From Ailurus styani (Eukaryota; Chordata; Mammalia; Carnivora; Ailuridae): a DNA stretch of 64,000 nucleotides. The notes under the pieces are model-generated. The model saw only the letters and a list, made by a program, of their open reading frames with translations. It made no database searches and was not told the origin of the DNA. This document shows, in pieces, positions 55,479 through 64,000 of the stretch; position 1 is the stretch's first letter; every line of letters begins with the position of its first letter. The translations under genes and the position numbers were made by a program. Location of the stretch: positions 3,646,727 to 3,710,726 of the forward strand of contig LNAC01000032.1 of the NCBI GenBank assembly GCA_002007465.1, written 5' to 3'.

Positions 55479-55938
55479 TGAAGCCACCTCTGCCCCTCCA
55501 GCCAACCTAGTAGTCTTTAAACTTTAACAAACACACTTAGCCTGCATGATTGATTAACCAACCTTTCTTTGTACATCTATAGATCATGCATTCTTTCCTA
55601 GAAAGAACAGAGCATCTCTGCACATCACAAAAAATAAACCAGACCCCTTGTGCAACCTCTGAGCACTGTGATAACGTCTGTAGCTGGCACCATCAAGTCT
55701 GCACGTAATCAAGAAATGTTACAGACCACTGTACTCCCTTTGCTGATTAACTGACCTAAACCTCTTTAACAGTCCCTGGCCCAGACAGAAAACTTGGAGT
55801 TTGCCTTTGGACAAGAGTCCACCTTTTCCCCAGGTGGCAGGCCTCCTGAATAAAGTTCATATTCCTTTCCAATTTAAACTCACCTCTTGAGTATTGGGTT
55901 TTCAAACAATGGGCAGCCACACGTGGGTTTCAGTAACA
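55479..55938 (+). mobile_element. ERV1-type solo LTR, 460 bp
   Basis: The element starts TG and ends CA and is bounded by the 4-bp duplication ttct (55475-55478 and 55939-55942), the size used by gamma/ERV1 integrases. A poly(A) signal aataaa lies at 55849-55854. The following 84 bases, ending 'cacgtgggtttcagtaaca', look like R-U5. No TATA box is obvious. No gag, pol or env sequence flanks it, so the internal part was lost by LTR-LTR recombination. Ancient and not protein-coding. Confidence 0.85.
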
Positions 55939-55942
55939 TTCT

Positions 55943-57145
55943 GGTACAACTCGTCCACAAGTATGGGGATCTCACTTTATAGGTTTCACTAAACACTTAG
56001 TTTACTTGATTTCTCCATAATTATCAGTGTTACAGTAGGTGGTTTTCTATCTAACACAAATGGGAATATATTAGATGAACTCAATCTTTGCTTTCTTCTC
56101 TGCATATCACCTCAGTTTTGTCTTAGCCACCTGTCAGTGACCTAGTTTTTAACCAAAAATAAAATAATAAAAAAGCAAGAATAACAATGCAACAGCCCAC
56201 TTTAGCAACCAAGGAAAACATCTGCATTAAAGACAGAAATGTTAATCTCTATCACCTGAAAAGACCATTAAAATCAAATTCAGACATTAATAATTGATCT
56301 AGGATGTCTCAGAACTCCATGATCTATGGCTGTCAAACATCACTGTAATAATAAAAAGTAGCAGAAAATGTGGTTGCATTGATGGGGGAGGGGGCGATGA
56401 GCTTCCAAGGTAATTTAGCAAATACATGAAAGGATTAAAAAGCTAAAACTAAGTCAGAACACCAACTTAATTATTTTTTTTCATTTTGCAAGGCACTTGA
56501 ACCAACCTTTTTTCTTTTAAAATGAGAAAGAAACATTGATAATTTAAGGGCCATAAGATCTGGGTTTTTTGGATTAAGTTATGCCAAAAAGAAGGAAATC
56601 TTCAAACAGTTTTAAAATGCAAATGCTTAAGAGGTACTTTCAGAAGGTCAGTTAGTTGATACTGAGGATCCCTTCCTCCTTTTCCCAATGTCACATAATA
56701 TAGAGCCATTCTTAGAATCTTCACAGAATGATGTACTTTGGACACACCTGAAGATATTTCATAGGTCATATTGTTATGATTCTCTCACAAATAGATGCAA
56801 AACCAAAGCAGTTTATTCTGCTTTCAAGATAGCATGGTTACATAATAAAAATATAATATAATATCTACACATTTCATTGCATATTTTCTTTCTCCCTTGG
56901 GAAAAAAATATTTCTCCAAAACCCTCTTACTTTCTTTCATGCGCACATCTCACTACTTTCTTGCTTTACATCCCTGAAACACTTTCCCTCACTGTAGTGG
57001 TAATATCTGTTTCCAAAATGTATACCAGTGCAAAATGGAATTGTTATCTAGTGTGTTACATATTAAAAAGAAAAGATCCTTATTTTACAAATTATTTCAG
57101 GATTATTTTTCTGCAAAAGTGAGTTTTCTGGCAGCCTTAAATTTT
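55943..57145. other. unassigned non-coding sequence
   Basis: About 1.2 kb without recognised repeats. The two overlapping frames at 56877-57235 are in different phases and have no family resemblance. Confidence 0.45.
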
Positions 57146-57147
57146 AA

Positions 57148-57362
57148 CACTTATCAAAAGTTTCTATGTACCAAGCATTTTCCCAATATTTTAACATACA
57201 GCAATTTGTTTAATTTTCAAAACTATAGAAGGTAAATGTTATTATTGTCCCATCCTACAGATGAGGTAACTGAGGCACAGAGATGTTAAGTGACTTACTA
57301 GAGGTAAGTGATATTTGAACACCAGCATTCTGATTCGAGTCAGTGTGCTTATAAATATGCTT
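57148..57362 (-). mobile_element. MIR SINE, antisense
   Basis: 'tttctatgtaccaagcattt', 'aggtaaatgttattattgtc', 'acagatgaggtaactgaggc', 'acagagatgttaagtgactt' and 'gatatttgaacaccagcatt' form a nearly complete antisense MIR. Confidence 0.88.
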
Positions 57363-57429
57363 TTAACAATAAGGGATGAGAAAAATATGAGTTGTTACGG
57401 GGGGGGAGTGCATTTGCCTAGTATGTGTG

Positions 57430-57541
57430 TTAGTCACAGTTCTCCAAAGAAATAAAACCAATAGGGCACATACTGATCTATATCTATACCTATATATCTA
57501 GGTAGATATATAGGTACCAAGAGAGAGGTTTATTAGAGGAA

Positions 57542-57583
<42 letters not shown>

Positions 57584-57589
57584 CGCGCG

Positions 57590-57656
<67 letters not shown>

Positions 57657-57966
57657 TCTGATCTGAAGGCCTGAGAAAGAACCATGAGTTCCAGTCGTGT
57701 TGCAGGACAGGAGAAGCTGGATGTCCCAGCCTAAGAAGAGAGAGAATTTACCCTTCCTCATTTTTTTTTTTTTTGTTCTATTTAGGCCCTCTTTCTGTTG
57801 GAAGATGCCCATCCATGTGGCCTCCTCACATTGGTGAGGGGAGGTCTTCTTTGCCCAGCCTATTCATTCAAATCCTAATCTCTTCCTGAAACTCTCTCAA
57901 CAGACACACCCAGAAATAAGGATATCCCTTAGCCCAGTCAATTTGGCACATAAAATTAACCATCCT
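57430..57966 (+). repeat. mammalian LTR-like interspersed repeat carrying a compound microsatellite
   Basis: It starts 'gttagtcacagttctccaaa', 'gaaataaaaccaatagggca' and 'gagaggtttattagagga'. After the microsatellite it continues 'gaagctggatgtcccagcct', 'ttgttctatttaggccctct', 'cagacacacccagaaataag' and 'gcacataaaattaaccatcc'. Its 3' part is homologous to 34850-35081. The order fits a common mammalian repeat that I do not name. Confidence 0.65.
57545..57655 (+). repeat. compound microsatellite (CT)n-(GC)8-(AC)28
   Basis: A CT run (57545-57580, one ttt break) is followed by gc repeats (57583-57598) and an uninterrupted ac run to 57655. The alternating purine-pyrimidine GC and AC blocks, about 73 bp together, are a classic Z-DNA-prone sequence. 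The minus-strand frame at 57498-57812 is a simple-repeat artefact. Confidence 0.97.
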
Positions 57967-58480
57967 AAATATCCTAATCAAAACATTTTTATTGTCTGCT
58001 TGTTTTCTGGCAAGGAAGAAAAACCCATTCAAACGAACTCATATAAAAAGTGTTCATTCAGGGCTGCAACAAGCTATCTCAGCAACACAAGAGCAAAAAT
58101 CTAGCCCGAATTGAAGTTGAAAAAATATTAGGAACAAAAATTTCTTTCTTTGACTTTCAGGACCCATATGATCCATCGGTTGGTGGCTCCTCCTTGCATA
58201 CAGAGTTCATGTTTGTAAATCTATAAGGAAGGTTTTCAATCTGGTGCTGCCCAACCTGATCACCTAGCACACTGTTTCATCTCCCATTAGCTATACTACT
58301 CACCATTCCTTAGCAAGCTCTGTATGACTTTCTTCATATTCTATTCTGCTCAATCTCAGTTTCCTTTTATCTCTGTTGGTTGAAGAACTATTCATTTTTA
58401 GGGGTCCACCAAACACCCATCTCCTCCAAAATGTTTATCCATATCTCCCTCATTAGGATTAATCTTCTTTTCCCTATTAC
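57967..58480. other. unassigned non-coding sequence, possible decayed L2 at right end
   Basis: 58385-58480 ('accaaacacccatctcctcc', 'tccatatctccctcattagg') faintly resembles sense L2 3' UTR but is too diverged to call. Confidence 0.4.
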
Positions 58481-58493
58481 AGACTATGTCTTT

Positions 58494-58916
58494 TTTTCCC
58501 TTTTTTCTTTAATTTAAATCCAATTAGCCAACATATAGTACATCATTAGTTTCATAGTGTTCAACAATTAATCAGTTGCATATAATACCCAGTGCTCATC
58601 ACATCATGTGCCCTCTTTAATGTCCATCACTCAATTACCCCATCCTCCCACCCACCTCCTCTCCAGGACCCTCAGTTTGTTCCCTATAGTTAAGAGTCTC
58701 TCATGGTTTTTCTCCCTCTCTGATGACTTCCCATTCAATTTTCCCTCCTTCCCCTATGGTCCTCTGCACCGTTTCTTATAGTCCACATATGAGTGAAGCC
58801 ATATGATAATTGTTTTTCTCTGACTGACTTATTTCACTCAGCATAATACCCTCCAGTTCCATCCAGGTTGATGTAAGTGGTAAGTATTCATCCTTTCAGA
58901 TGGCTGAGTAATATTC

Positions 58917-58952
<36 letters not shown>

Positions 58953-59047
58953 CACATCTTCTTTATTCATTTATCTGTTGATGGACATCTCAGCTCTTTT
59001 CACAGTATAGTTATTGTGGACATTGCTGCTATAAACATTGGGGTGCA
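58494..59047 (-). mobile_element. carnivore L1 3' end, antisense piece of a twin-primed L1
   Basis: After a T-run and 'ccaattagccaacatatagt' come 'cagttgcatataatacccag', 'ttgttccctatagttaagag', 'ctgacttatttcactcagca' and ORF2 antisense 'catcttctttattcatttat', up to 'aaacattggggtgca'. The orientation flips at 59048. With the sense piece it is bounded by the perfect 13-bp duplication agactatgtcttt (58481-58493 and 59878-59890). Confidence 0.93.
58919..58950 (+). repeat. (GT)16 microsatellite inside L1
   Basis: A pure GT run at the same L1 position as the run at 34698-34741. Confidence 0.97.
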
Positions 59048-59877
59048 CTCAAAATGGATAAAAGACCTAAATGTGAGACAGGAATTTATCAAAAGCCTAG
59101 AGGAGAAAGCAGGCAGCAACCTCTCTGACCTTGGCTGCAGCAACTTCTTGCTAGACAATCTCCAAAGGTTAAGGAAACAAACACAAAAATGAACTATTGG
59201 GACCTCATCAATATAAGAATCTTCTGCACAGGAAAGGAAACACTCAACAAAACTAAAAGGCAACCTATGGGATGAGAGAAGATACTTGCAAATGACATAT
59301 CATCAGATAAAGGGCTAGTATCCGAGATCTATAAAGAACTTATCAAAATCAACACTCAAAAGGCAAAAAATCTAGTCAAGAAATGAACAGAAGACATGAA
59401 CAGACATTTTTTGAAAGAAGAGATGGCCAACAGACACATCAAAAAAATGGTCCTCATCATTTGTCATTAGGGAAATACAAATCAAAACCACAGTGAGGGG
59501 CGCCTGGGTGGTTCAGTGGGTTAAAGCCTCTGCCTTCAGCTCAGGTCATGATCTCAGGGTCCTGGGATTGAGCCCCACATTGGGCTCTCTGCTCAGCAGG
59601 GAGTCTGCTTCCTTCTCTACCTGCCTCTCTGCCTACTTGTGATCTCTCTCTGTGTCAAATAAATAAATAAATAAAATTTTAAAACAAAACAAAACAACAA
59701 AACCACAATGAGATACCACCTCACACGAGTCAGAATGGCTAAAATTAATGAGACAGGAAACAGCAATGGTTGGCAAGGATGTAGAAAAGGGGGAACACTC
59801 TTACACTGTTGGTGGGAATGCAAGCTGCTACAGCCACTCTGGAAAACAGTATGGAGGTTCCTCAAGACGTTAAAAAT
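59048..59877 (+). mobile_element. L1 ORF2 segment, inverted 5' piece of the same insertion, sense
   Basis: 'ctcaaaatggataaaagacc', 'taaaaggcaacctatgggat' and 'ctcttacactgttggtggga' are sense ORF2, ending 'aagacgttaaaaataga' at the target duplication. The plus frame from 59809 ('[20 protein letters not shown]') is an out-of-phase reading of this segment. A SINE interrupts it at 59498-59697. Confidence 0.93.
59498..59697 (+). mobile_element. CAN-SINE inside the L1, sense, youngest subfamily
   Basis: Head 'gggcgcctgggtggttcagt' with 'gggttaaagcctctgccttc', middle 'ctacctgcctctctgcctac', tail 'aaataaataaataaataaaa' and then aaaac repeats. The flanks 'caaaaccacagtgag' (59483-59497) and 'caaaaccacaatgag' (59698-59712) are the target-site duplication. 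The intact gggcgcc CpG is consistent with youth. Confidence 0.96.
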
Positions 59878-59890
59878 AGACTATGTCTTT

Positions 59891-60560
59891 ATAATAGTGA
59901 TCAGTCTCCCAGAGGAAAGAGCAAAAAATGTAATATAAAGGAAAGGCTTTTTGTAAAGAGGACTCTAAAGCTCAAGGGAAGGACTGGATCTTCAAACTCC
60001 CACCCCAAACTGAAGACCCTGCATAACCTTCCTTGTTAGAAAAAGCAGGTAATAAATGCTCTTCACATAAAGCTTCTAATTGTTTATTATCATTTTGTTG
60101 AAAACTCTAGTAGTACCAATTTATCCACAAAAAAGTATTATTAATTCCCATACAAACTGGTGGAACGTTCATAATATTGAATTATATTCTCAGTATTCTG
60201 TGAGTTATCTCACATTAGAATATTAAAACAAGAAGAGACATAGTAGTGCTATCTAGCATCTCAGATCTCAATTTATCACCTCCATTTGAGCACTGTTTTA
60301 TGTCAACTACCTTAAAGGCAGTCAACTTAAAGCAAACTCCTATGGATCCCTTTCAGAAATTCCAAGGTGTCATGAAGGGATTGGAATAGAAAAAAGATAA
60401 GATGAGGGTGCATGTTTTGACACTTAAACATATAAATGGAAATAGTAGCAAATGCCAAAGCAAAGGTGATTTTCCAAGAATTTCCAAAAGATACTAGATA
60501 ATTTTTTTAAGACTCTGTGGTGAATGGAATCAAACTGAGAATCAGCACCATGGGTTATTT
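59891..60560. other. unassigned non-coding sequence
   Basis: Nothing recognised. Confidence 0.45.
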
Positions 60561-60562
60561 AT

Positions 60563-60705
60563 CTTTTTATTTATTCATTCGACAACTACCTGTGGATTAT
60601 CTCATGCAGTAGGTACTATTCTAAGCACTGGTCTTTTAGGGGACACATGCTTTATTCTAAGAGACAGACAGACTACTCTAAAGGACACAGTTATTCTTAT
60701 AAAAT
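60563..60705 (-). mobile_element. LINE L2 3' end, antisense
   Basis: 'tttatttattcattcgacaa', 'gtaggtactattctaagcac' and 'taagagacagacagactact' follow the antisense L2 terminus. Confidence 0.6.
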
Positions 60706-60929
60706 GTAACTAGTATAATGCTAATACTTTTGTCTCTTGGATTTATTTATAGAGTTTCTGCCATACAGAAGCTGAATTCATCATTCTTTTCCATTTATGA
60801 TTTTATATTTTGTATATTTAGAAAAGATTACAAAATCACTCACTCATTACTATAGGTTTTTTTCCCCAAAGCTATATAAAGCCCCAATGGCACATTAATG
60901 ATATATGACTTAATAGTTTTACCATCTAC

Positions 60930-61055
60930 TCTTTGCTTAGCATAGTATTTCCCATATCTGTAACCACAAGAAGGCGATGATATTCCTATTGTACAGATAA
61001 TGAAATTGAGGTTCAAACAAATTAAACTACTTTTGTAAAACCACAGAGCTTTAAC
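60930..61055 (-). mobile_element. MIR fragment, antisense
   Basis: 'gatgatattcctattgtaca', 'gataatgaaattgaggttca' and 'gtaaaaccacagagctttaa' match the antisense MIR centre and core. Confidence 0.62.
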
Positions 61056-61057
61056 AT

Positions 61058-61185
61058 AGTGGTTCCCAAACTTGAGAAACACACACAGTGTTAGGTCTCA
61101 TCCCCGTAGTTTCTGGTTCAGTAGGTCTTGGGTAGGGTCTGAGAATTTCTGTTTCTAGCAGTTAGTTTCCTAGGTGAAATGTTAG
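61058..61185 (+). mobile_element. MER5A-like element fragment
   Basis: 'catagtggttcccaaacttg', 'gtagtttctggttcagtagg', 'tcttgggtagggtctgagaa' and 'tttctgtttctagcagttag' follow MER5A in the same direction as the copy at 5740-5905. Confidence 0.72.
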
Positions 61186-61249
61186 TGGTTTTAACAAAAT
61201 GCTATGTAGACATAAAAGAGGAAGGATTCTTTCTCAAATCTAGGAAAGG

Positions 61250-61362
61250 GAAAATATTATTTAGAGAAGAGATGATATTGGAGCTGAACTCTTTATTAAG
61301 AATTTATCTAGTGAAGAGGATGCCTGAGGCTGGCCCATAGGAGCAGACTCAGAGGTTCAAAA
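61250..61362 (-). mobile_element. LINE L2 fragment, antisense (tentative)
   Basis: 'agatgatattggagctgaac' and 'gaagaggatgcctgaggctg' resemble antisense L2 (gacatttgagctgag..aaaggcctggaggtgg). Confidence 0.4.
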
Positions 61363-62355
61363 ACTCCACATACATTGTTTGGGAACTGACTAGGAGGAGA
61401 TATATGGGAACTTTCCTTGGTGGTAATATTTTTCTACACATTTATTCCCTTGAGATGGGAGGGCAGAAGAAAATGTTTAAAGATAAAAAATAAGATTACA
61501 GAAAAAGGAGGACGATGTTGAGGTAATTCATATCTGATAAAATCCAGGTTGCCAATCTGAATGGCCAAGCTCAAGAAAGATATGTTTTAGGACCATTATT
61601 GTAAGTATCTTCTCATTTCTGTGTTTCTCTAAACATCGTTACCTGGTACTCAATTCAAGGAAGTTATATTTTTACATCTGTGTCTACTATCTTTACCACA
61701 TCTATTACAACTTTCTTACTGTCTTTAATACTCACTCTCATATTCAATTAATCTTAACTCACTTTGTAGAATGAATCTGAGGAATATCATTCGCTTGGTG
61801 GTTGGATTATATATACACTATTAAGTATGCATGGATCCACAGTGCATACAACAATGCGCATACTTGTTTGATACTAGCACTTTTTAAAAAGGAATCTGTA
61901 TGGGTTGTTGAAAATTGATGTTTATTAGTAGAGACAGTTAAATTTCAAGAGCTGTCACAATCTAATGCTCTGTGGTTGTTTTGGAGTGCAGTATGAGCAC
62001 ATTACACAATCCAAAACCCAGCTGCTTGTCTTTCCTGTGCAATGAAGTATAAGTCTTTGGGAAGCCGGATATCTGGTTATTAGTAGATATCCATGCTCCG
62101 GTTCCACTCTCTCAAATAAAATCTTTGTCTGACAGATGTTGTGCAATCTTCTCCAGACCATAACCACATCTGGCACACAAAGAAGGTCATTGTCAATATT
62201 CCAATAGAGCCATTATGTTTGCCCCAAATATTCTTTCATATAATCACACTCCTACTTGAGACAAAAGTTGAGATATTTTTTAGTCCAGAGAATATTTCCA
62301 GGGTACTATTTCTCTGGTGAAAAGAGAAGAGCATCACTGGAGTTTCTAGTAGTCA
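61363..62355. other. unassigned non-coding sequence
   Basis: About 1 kb with no recognised repeat or gene. Confidence 0.45.
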
Positions 62356-62357
62356 TT

Positions 62358-62538
62358 TCCAGTGCTTGTTTGAGTAAATAAATATCAGTAACTTTGAACA
62401 AGGGACTTAACCTTGCTGTGCATTAGTTTCCCTATCTATAAGATGAGGATAGAAATAGTAGCCATGTTATATGGTTGTTGGAAATATTAAATCAGTTATT
62501 ATGACCATTAATATATGTAGAACATAGACTAGTGACTG
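62358..62538 (+). mobile_element. MIR SINE, sense
   Basis: 'gaacaagggacttaaccttg', 'cattagtttccctatctata', 'agatgaggatagaaatagta' and 'gtagaacatagactagtgac' are in sense MIR order. Confidence 0.82.
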
Positions 62539-62539
62539 G

Positions 62540-64000
62540 ATCTCACTGTGACATCTCCATTTTTTTCTGTTTCTTGAGATCTATTGCTATGAAAAAAAAA
62601 AGTTGCAGTAAATATGTTGTATATTGTTTTCCAAAATTAGAAAAAAAAATGTTAAGCACTATAGAACATTTGTATTGCACCAGTCTGGGTGTGTTTTTAC
62701 AATGTTAAGAAACAACTTGAACTTGTGCAAGATGTATCTTTGTTTCCATTTTGGTTTGCTAACCTCTGGGCATGTTGGATTTGAGGGTGGTAAAATTAAA
62801 AAAAAAAAAATTGTCCCTGAAGTTTACGATTTACCAGGAAAAACAAGGAAGTTTTACATGAAGAGTTGGGAACAAAATTTTGGAAGTGAAAAATTTTCAT
62901 TTTGTTAATTCAGACCAGTAGTTAAAACAATTATATTCTGGTTGTGTCTAGGAATTTTTTTCATTTGATTTTTTTTTCTAACACTGCCAAGATTTGTATC
63001 CTCTGGACTTATAGAATCTTAAATTAAGTATATAAATATGGCTATGAATAATTCTGTGTGACCAAAAACAAGATAATTTTTTATATGTGCTTATTGGTGG
63101 TGATGAAACTATTTTGTATGATACCATCATTGTGAATACATGATATAATGGATTTGTCAGAATCGACAGAACTTCAGCACAAAAAGTAACCTTAATGTAT
63201 ACAAATGAAAAAATAAGTAAATTAGGAAGTCATAGAATCCCAAGGAGGAGTGACAACTGTGAAAAGAGAATCTAATTATATTTCAAATATATGGGGAAAA
63301 AAGAACTCATTGAAAAGATTAGGGAATTTGTACCTAATTAACTTTGGTAATTCACTGAATCTGTAAAACTTAAGACAAAATGAATTCAATATAAGCACTA
63401 TTCCCTAGTTATTAAGTTGTTTTCCAAGGGTTATCAGTTAACAAGTCTGATACTGTTATACATGTGAACTGGAAATTGAACAATTAAGTAAATGGATGAT
63501 GGATGGTAAACAGCTTTCTCACTGTTGGAGCAGGAATTTACATGTAAACAAAGTGGAAAGCTTTGAATGATACATGTGTAATGTATTGGAATTGGAAACA
63601 TCAATAGGAACTAACATTTAGCATGATATACATGCAGATGATTACATATAGAAATATTTATGTGTATATAGAAGGGCTAGGATATACACATATTTCTTTG
63701 GTTTTAGGTTTTCAGAGGGCTTAAAAGAAGTACTTCAAGGACAAAAAGCATGCATAGAATCCAAATCTTGGTTTCTAATACCATCCTCCAATGAAAGGAA
63801 CCAGGGCTCCTAGGTTAAATATCTTATTCTAGGAGGGGGACAGTAAATATGTAAGATAAGCCTAAGACATTTCATGGCGTCACAGAGTAAGAATGGGCTT
63901 TAAAAAAGAAAAAGAAAAACTCATATTGATGGGGTTATGTCAAAGAGGCAAAGGAACCAAATAAAAGAGATCCCAGTGGCCAAAGCTGGAACAATTTGAG
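62540..64000. other. unassigned A/T-rich non-coding sequence to the window end
   Basis: About 1.5 kb without recognised repeats except A-runs at 62591-62601, 62640-62649 and 62797-62809. The 94-codon frame at 62624-62908 has no recognisable domain, is A/T-driven and has no supporting context. Confidence 0.45.

Noticed and set aside
55479..55938. full provirus around the LTR
   Set aside because: Only one LTR is present and no retroviral coding sequence flanks it, so it is a solo LTR.
57498..57812. 104-codon minus-strand frame rich in VC, AR and ER repeats
   Set aside because: It is a translation of the CT/GC/AC microsatellite, not a protein gene.
62624..62908. 94-codon frame starting MFSKIRKKNVKHYRT
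   Set aside because: It contains two poly(A)-encoded lysine runs, has no family resemblance, no splice or promoter context and no neighbouring exon.

Overview
This window is non-coding mammalian DNA from a carnivore, most likely a mustelid (ferret, mink, marten or otter type). The evidence is about twenty copies of a tRNA-Lys-derived CAN-SINE, whose head reads like gcacctgggtggctcag and whose tail reads like aaataaataaataaaatctt. Several copies carry the head variant gggttaaagcctctgcc and the tail gcctacttgtgatctctctc, which I associate with Mustelidae; the family-level call is inference. The base composition is A+T-rich, CpG is sparse, and there is no CpG island. No reading frame is supported as a host gene: all are under 140 codons, and those with recognisable sequence are pieces of L1 ORF2. 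The window is therefore intergenic or deep intronic.

Layout. 1-7 kb holds L2 and MIR remnants, an old L1 split by a young L1 3' end, four CAN-SINEs, a MER5A-like fragment and an exact 30-bp tandem duplication. 7.6-18.6 kb holds an old antisense L1 3' end, a roughly 1-kb sense L2, more L2 and MIR fragments and SINEs. 18.6-27.6 kb has long unassigned stretches (notably 19.8-21.7 kb), a MaLR-like LTR and a MIR/L2 cluster. 27.6-35.5 kb is dense in L1, with 5'-inverted copies and two nested stacks. 36.0-41.8 kb is one antisense L1 running from the ORF2 C-terminal part to the 5' UTR, broken by three SINEs and lacking the RT core. 42-48.5 kb has another inverted L1, MIRs and a SINE carrying a long CA repeat. 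48.6-52.6 kb is an old sense L1 with four later insertions in or beside it. 53-64 kb holds an unassigned LTR-like repeat, an ERV1-type solo LTR with a 4-bp duplication, a compound CT/GC/AC microsatellite, a young 5'-inverted L1 with a perfect 13-bp target-site duplication, and then mostly unassigned sequence.

The repeats form readable age layers: L2, MIR and MER5A are oldest, then old L1 and LTRs, then carnivore L1, then CAN-SINEs, several of which sit inside the older elements with intact target-site duplications. I found no new functional system. The most notable signals are four twin-primed L1 inversions, GT microsatellites that arose at the same L1 site in three copies, the nested stacks, and the RT-core deletion. 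Repeat family names come from recalled consensus patterns and were not checked by a database search.
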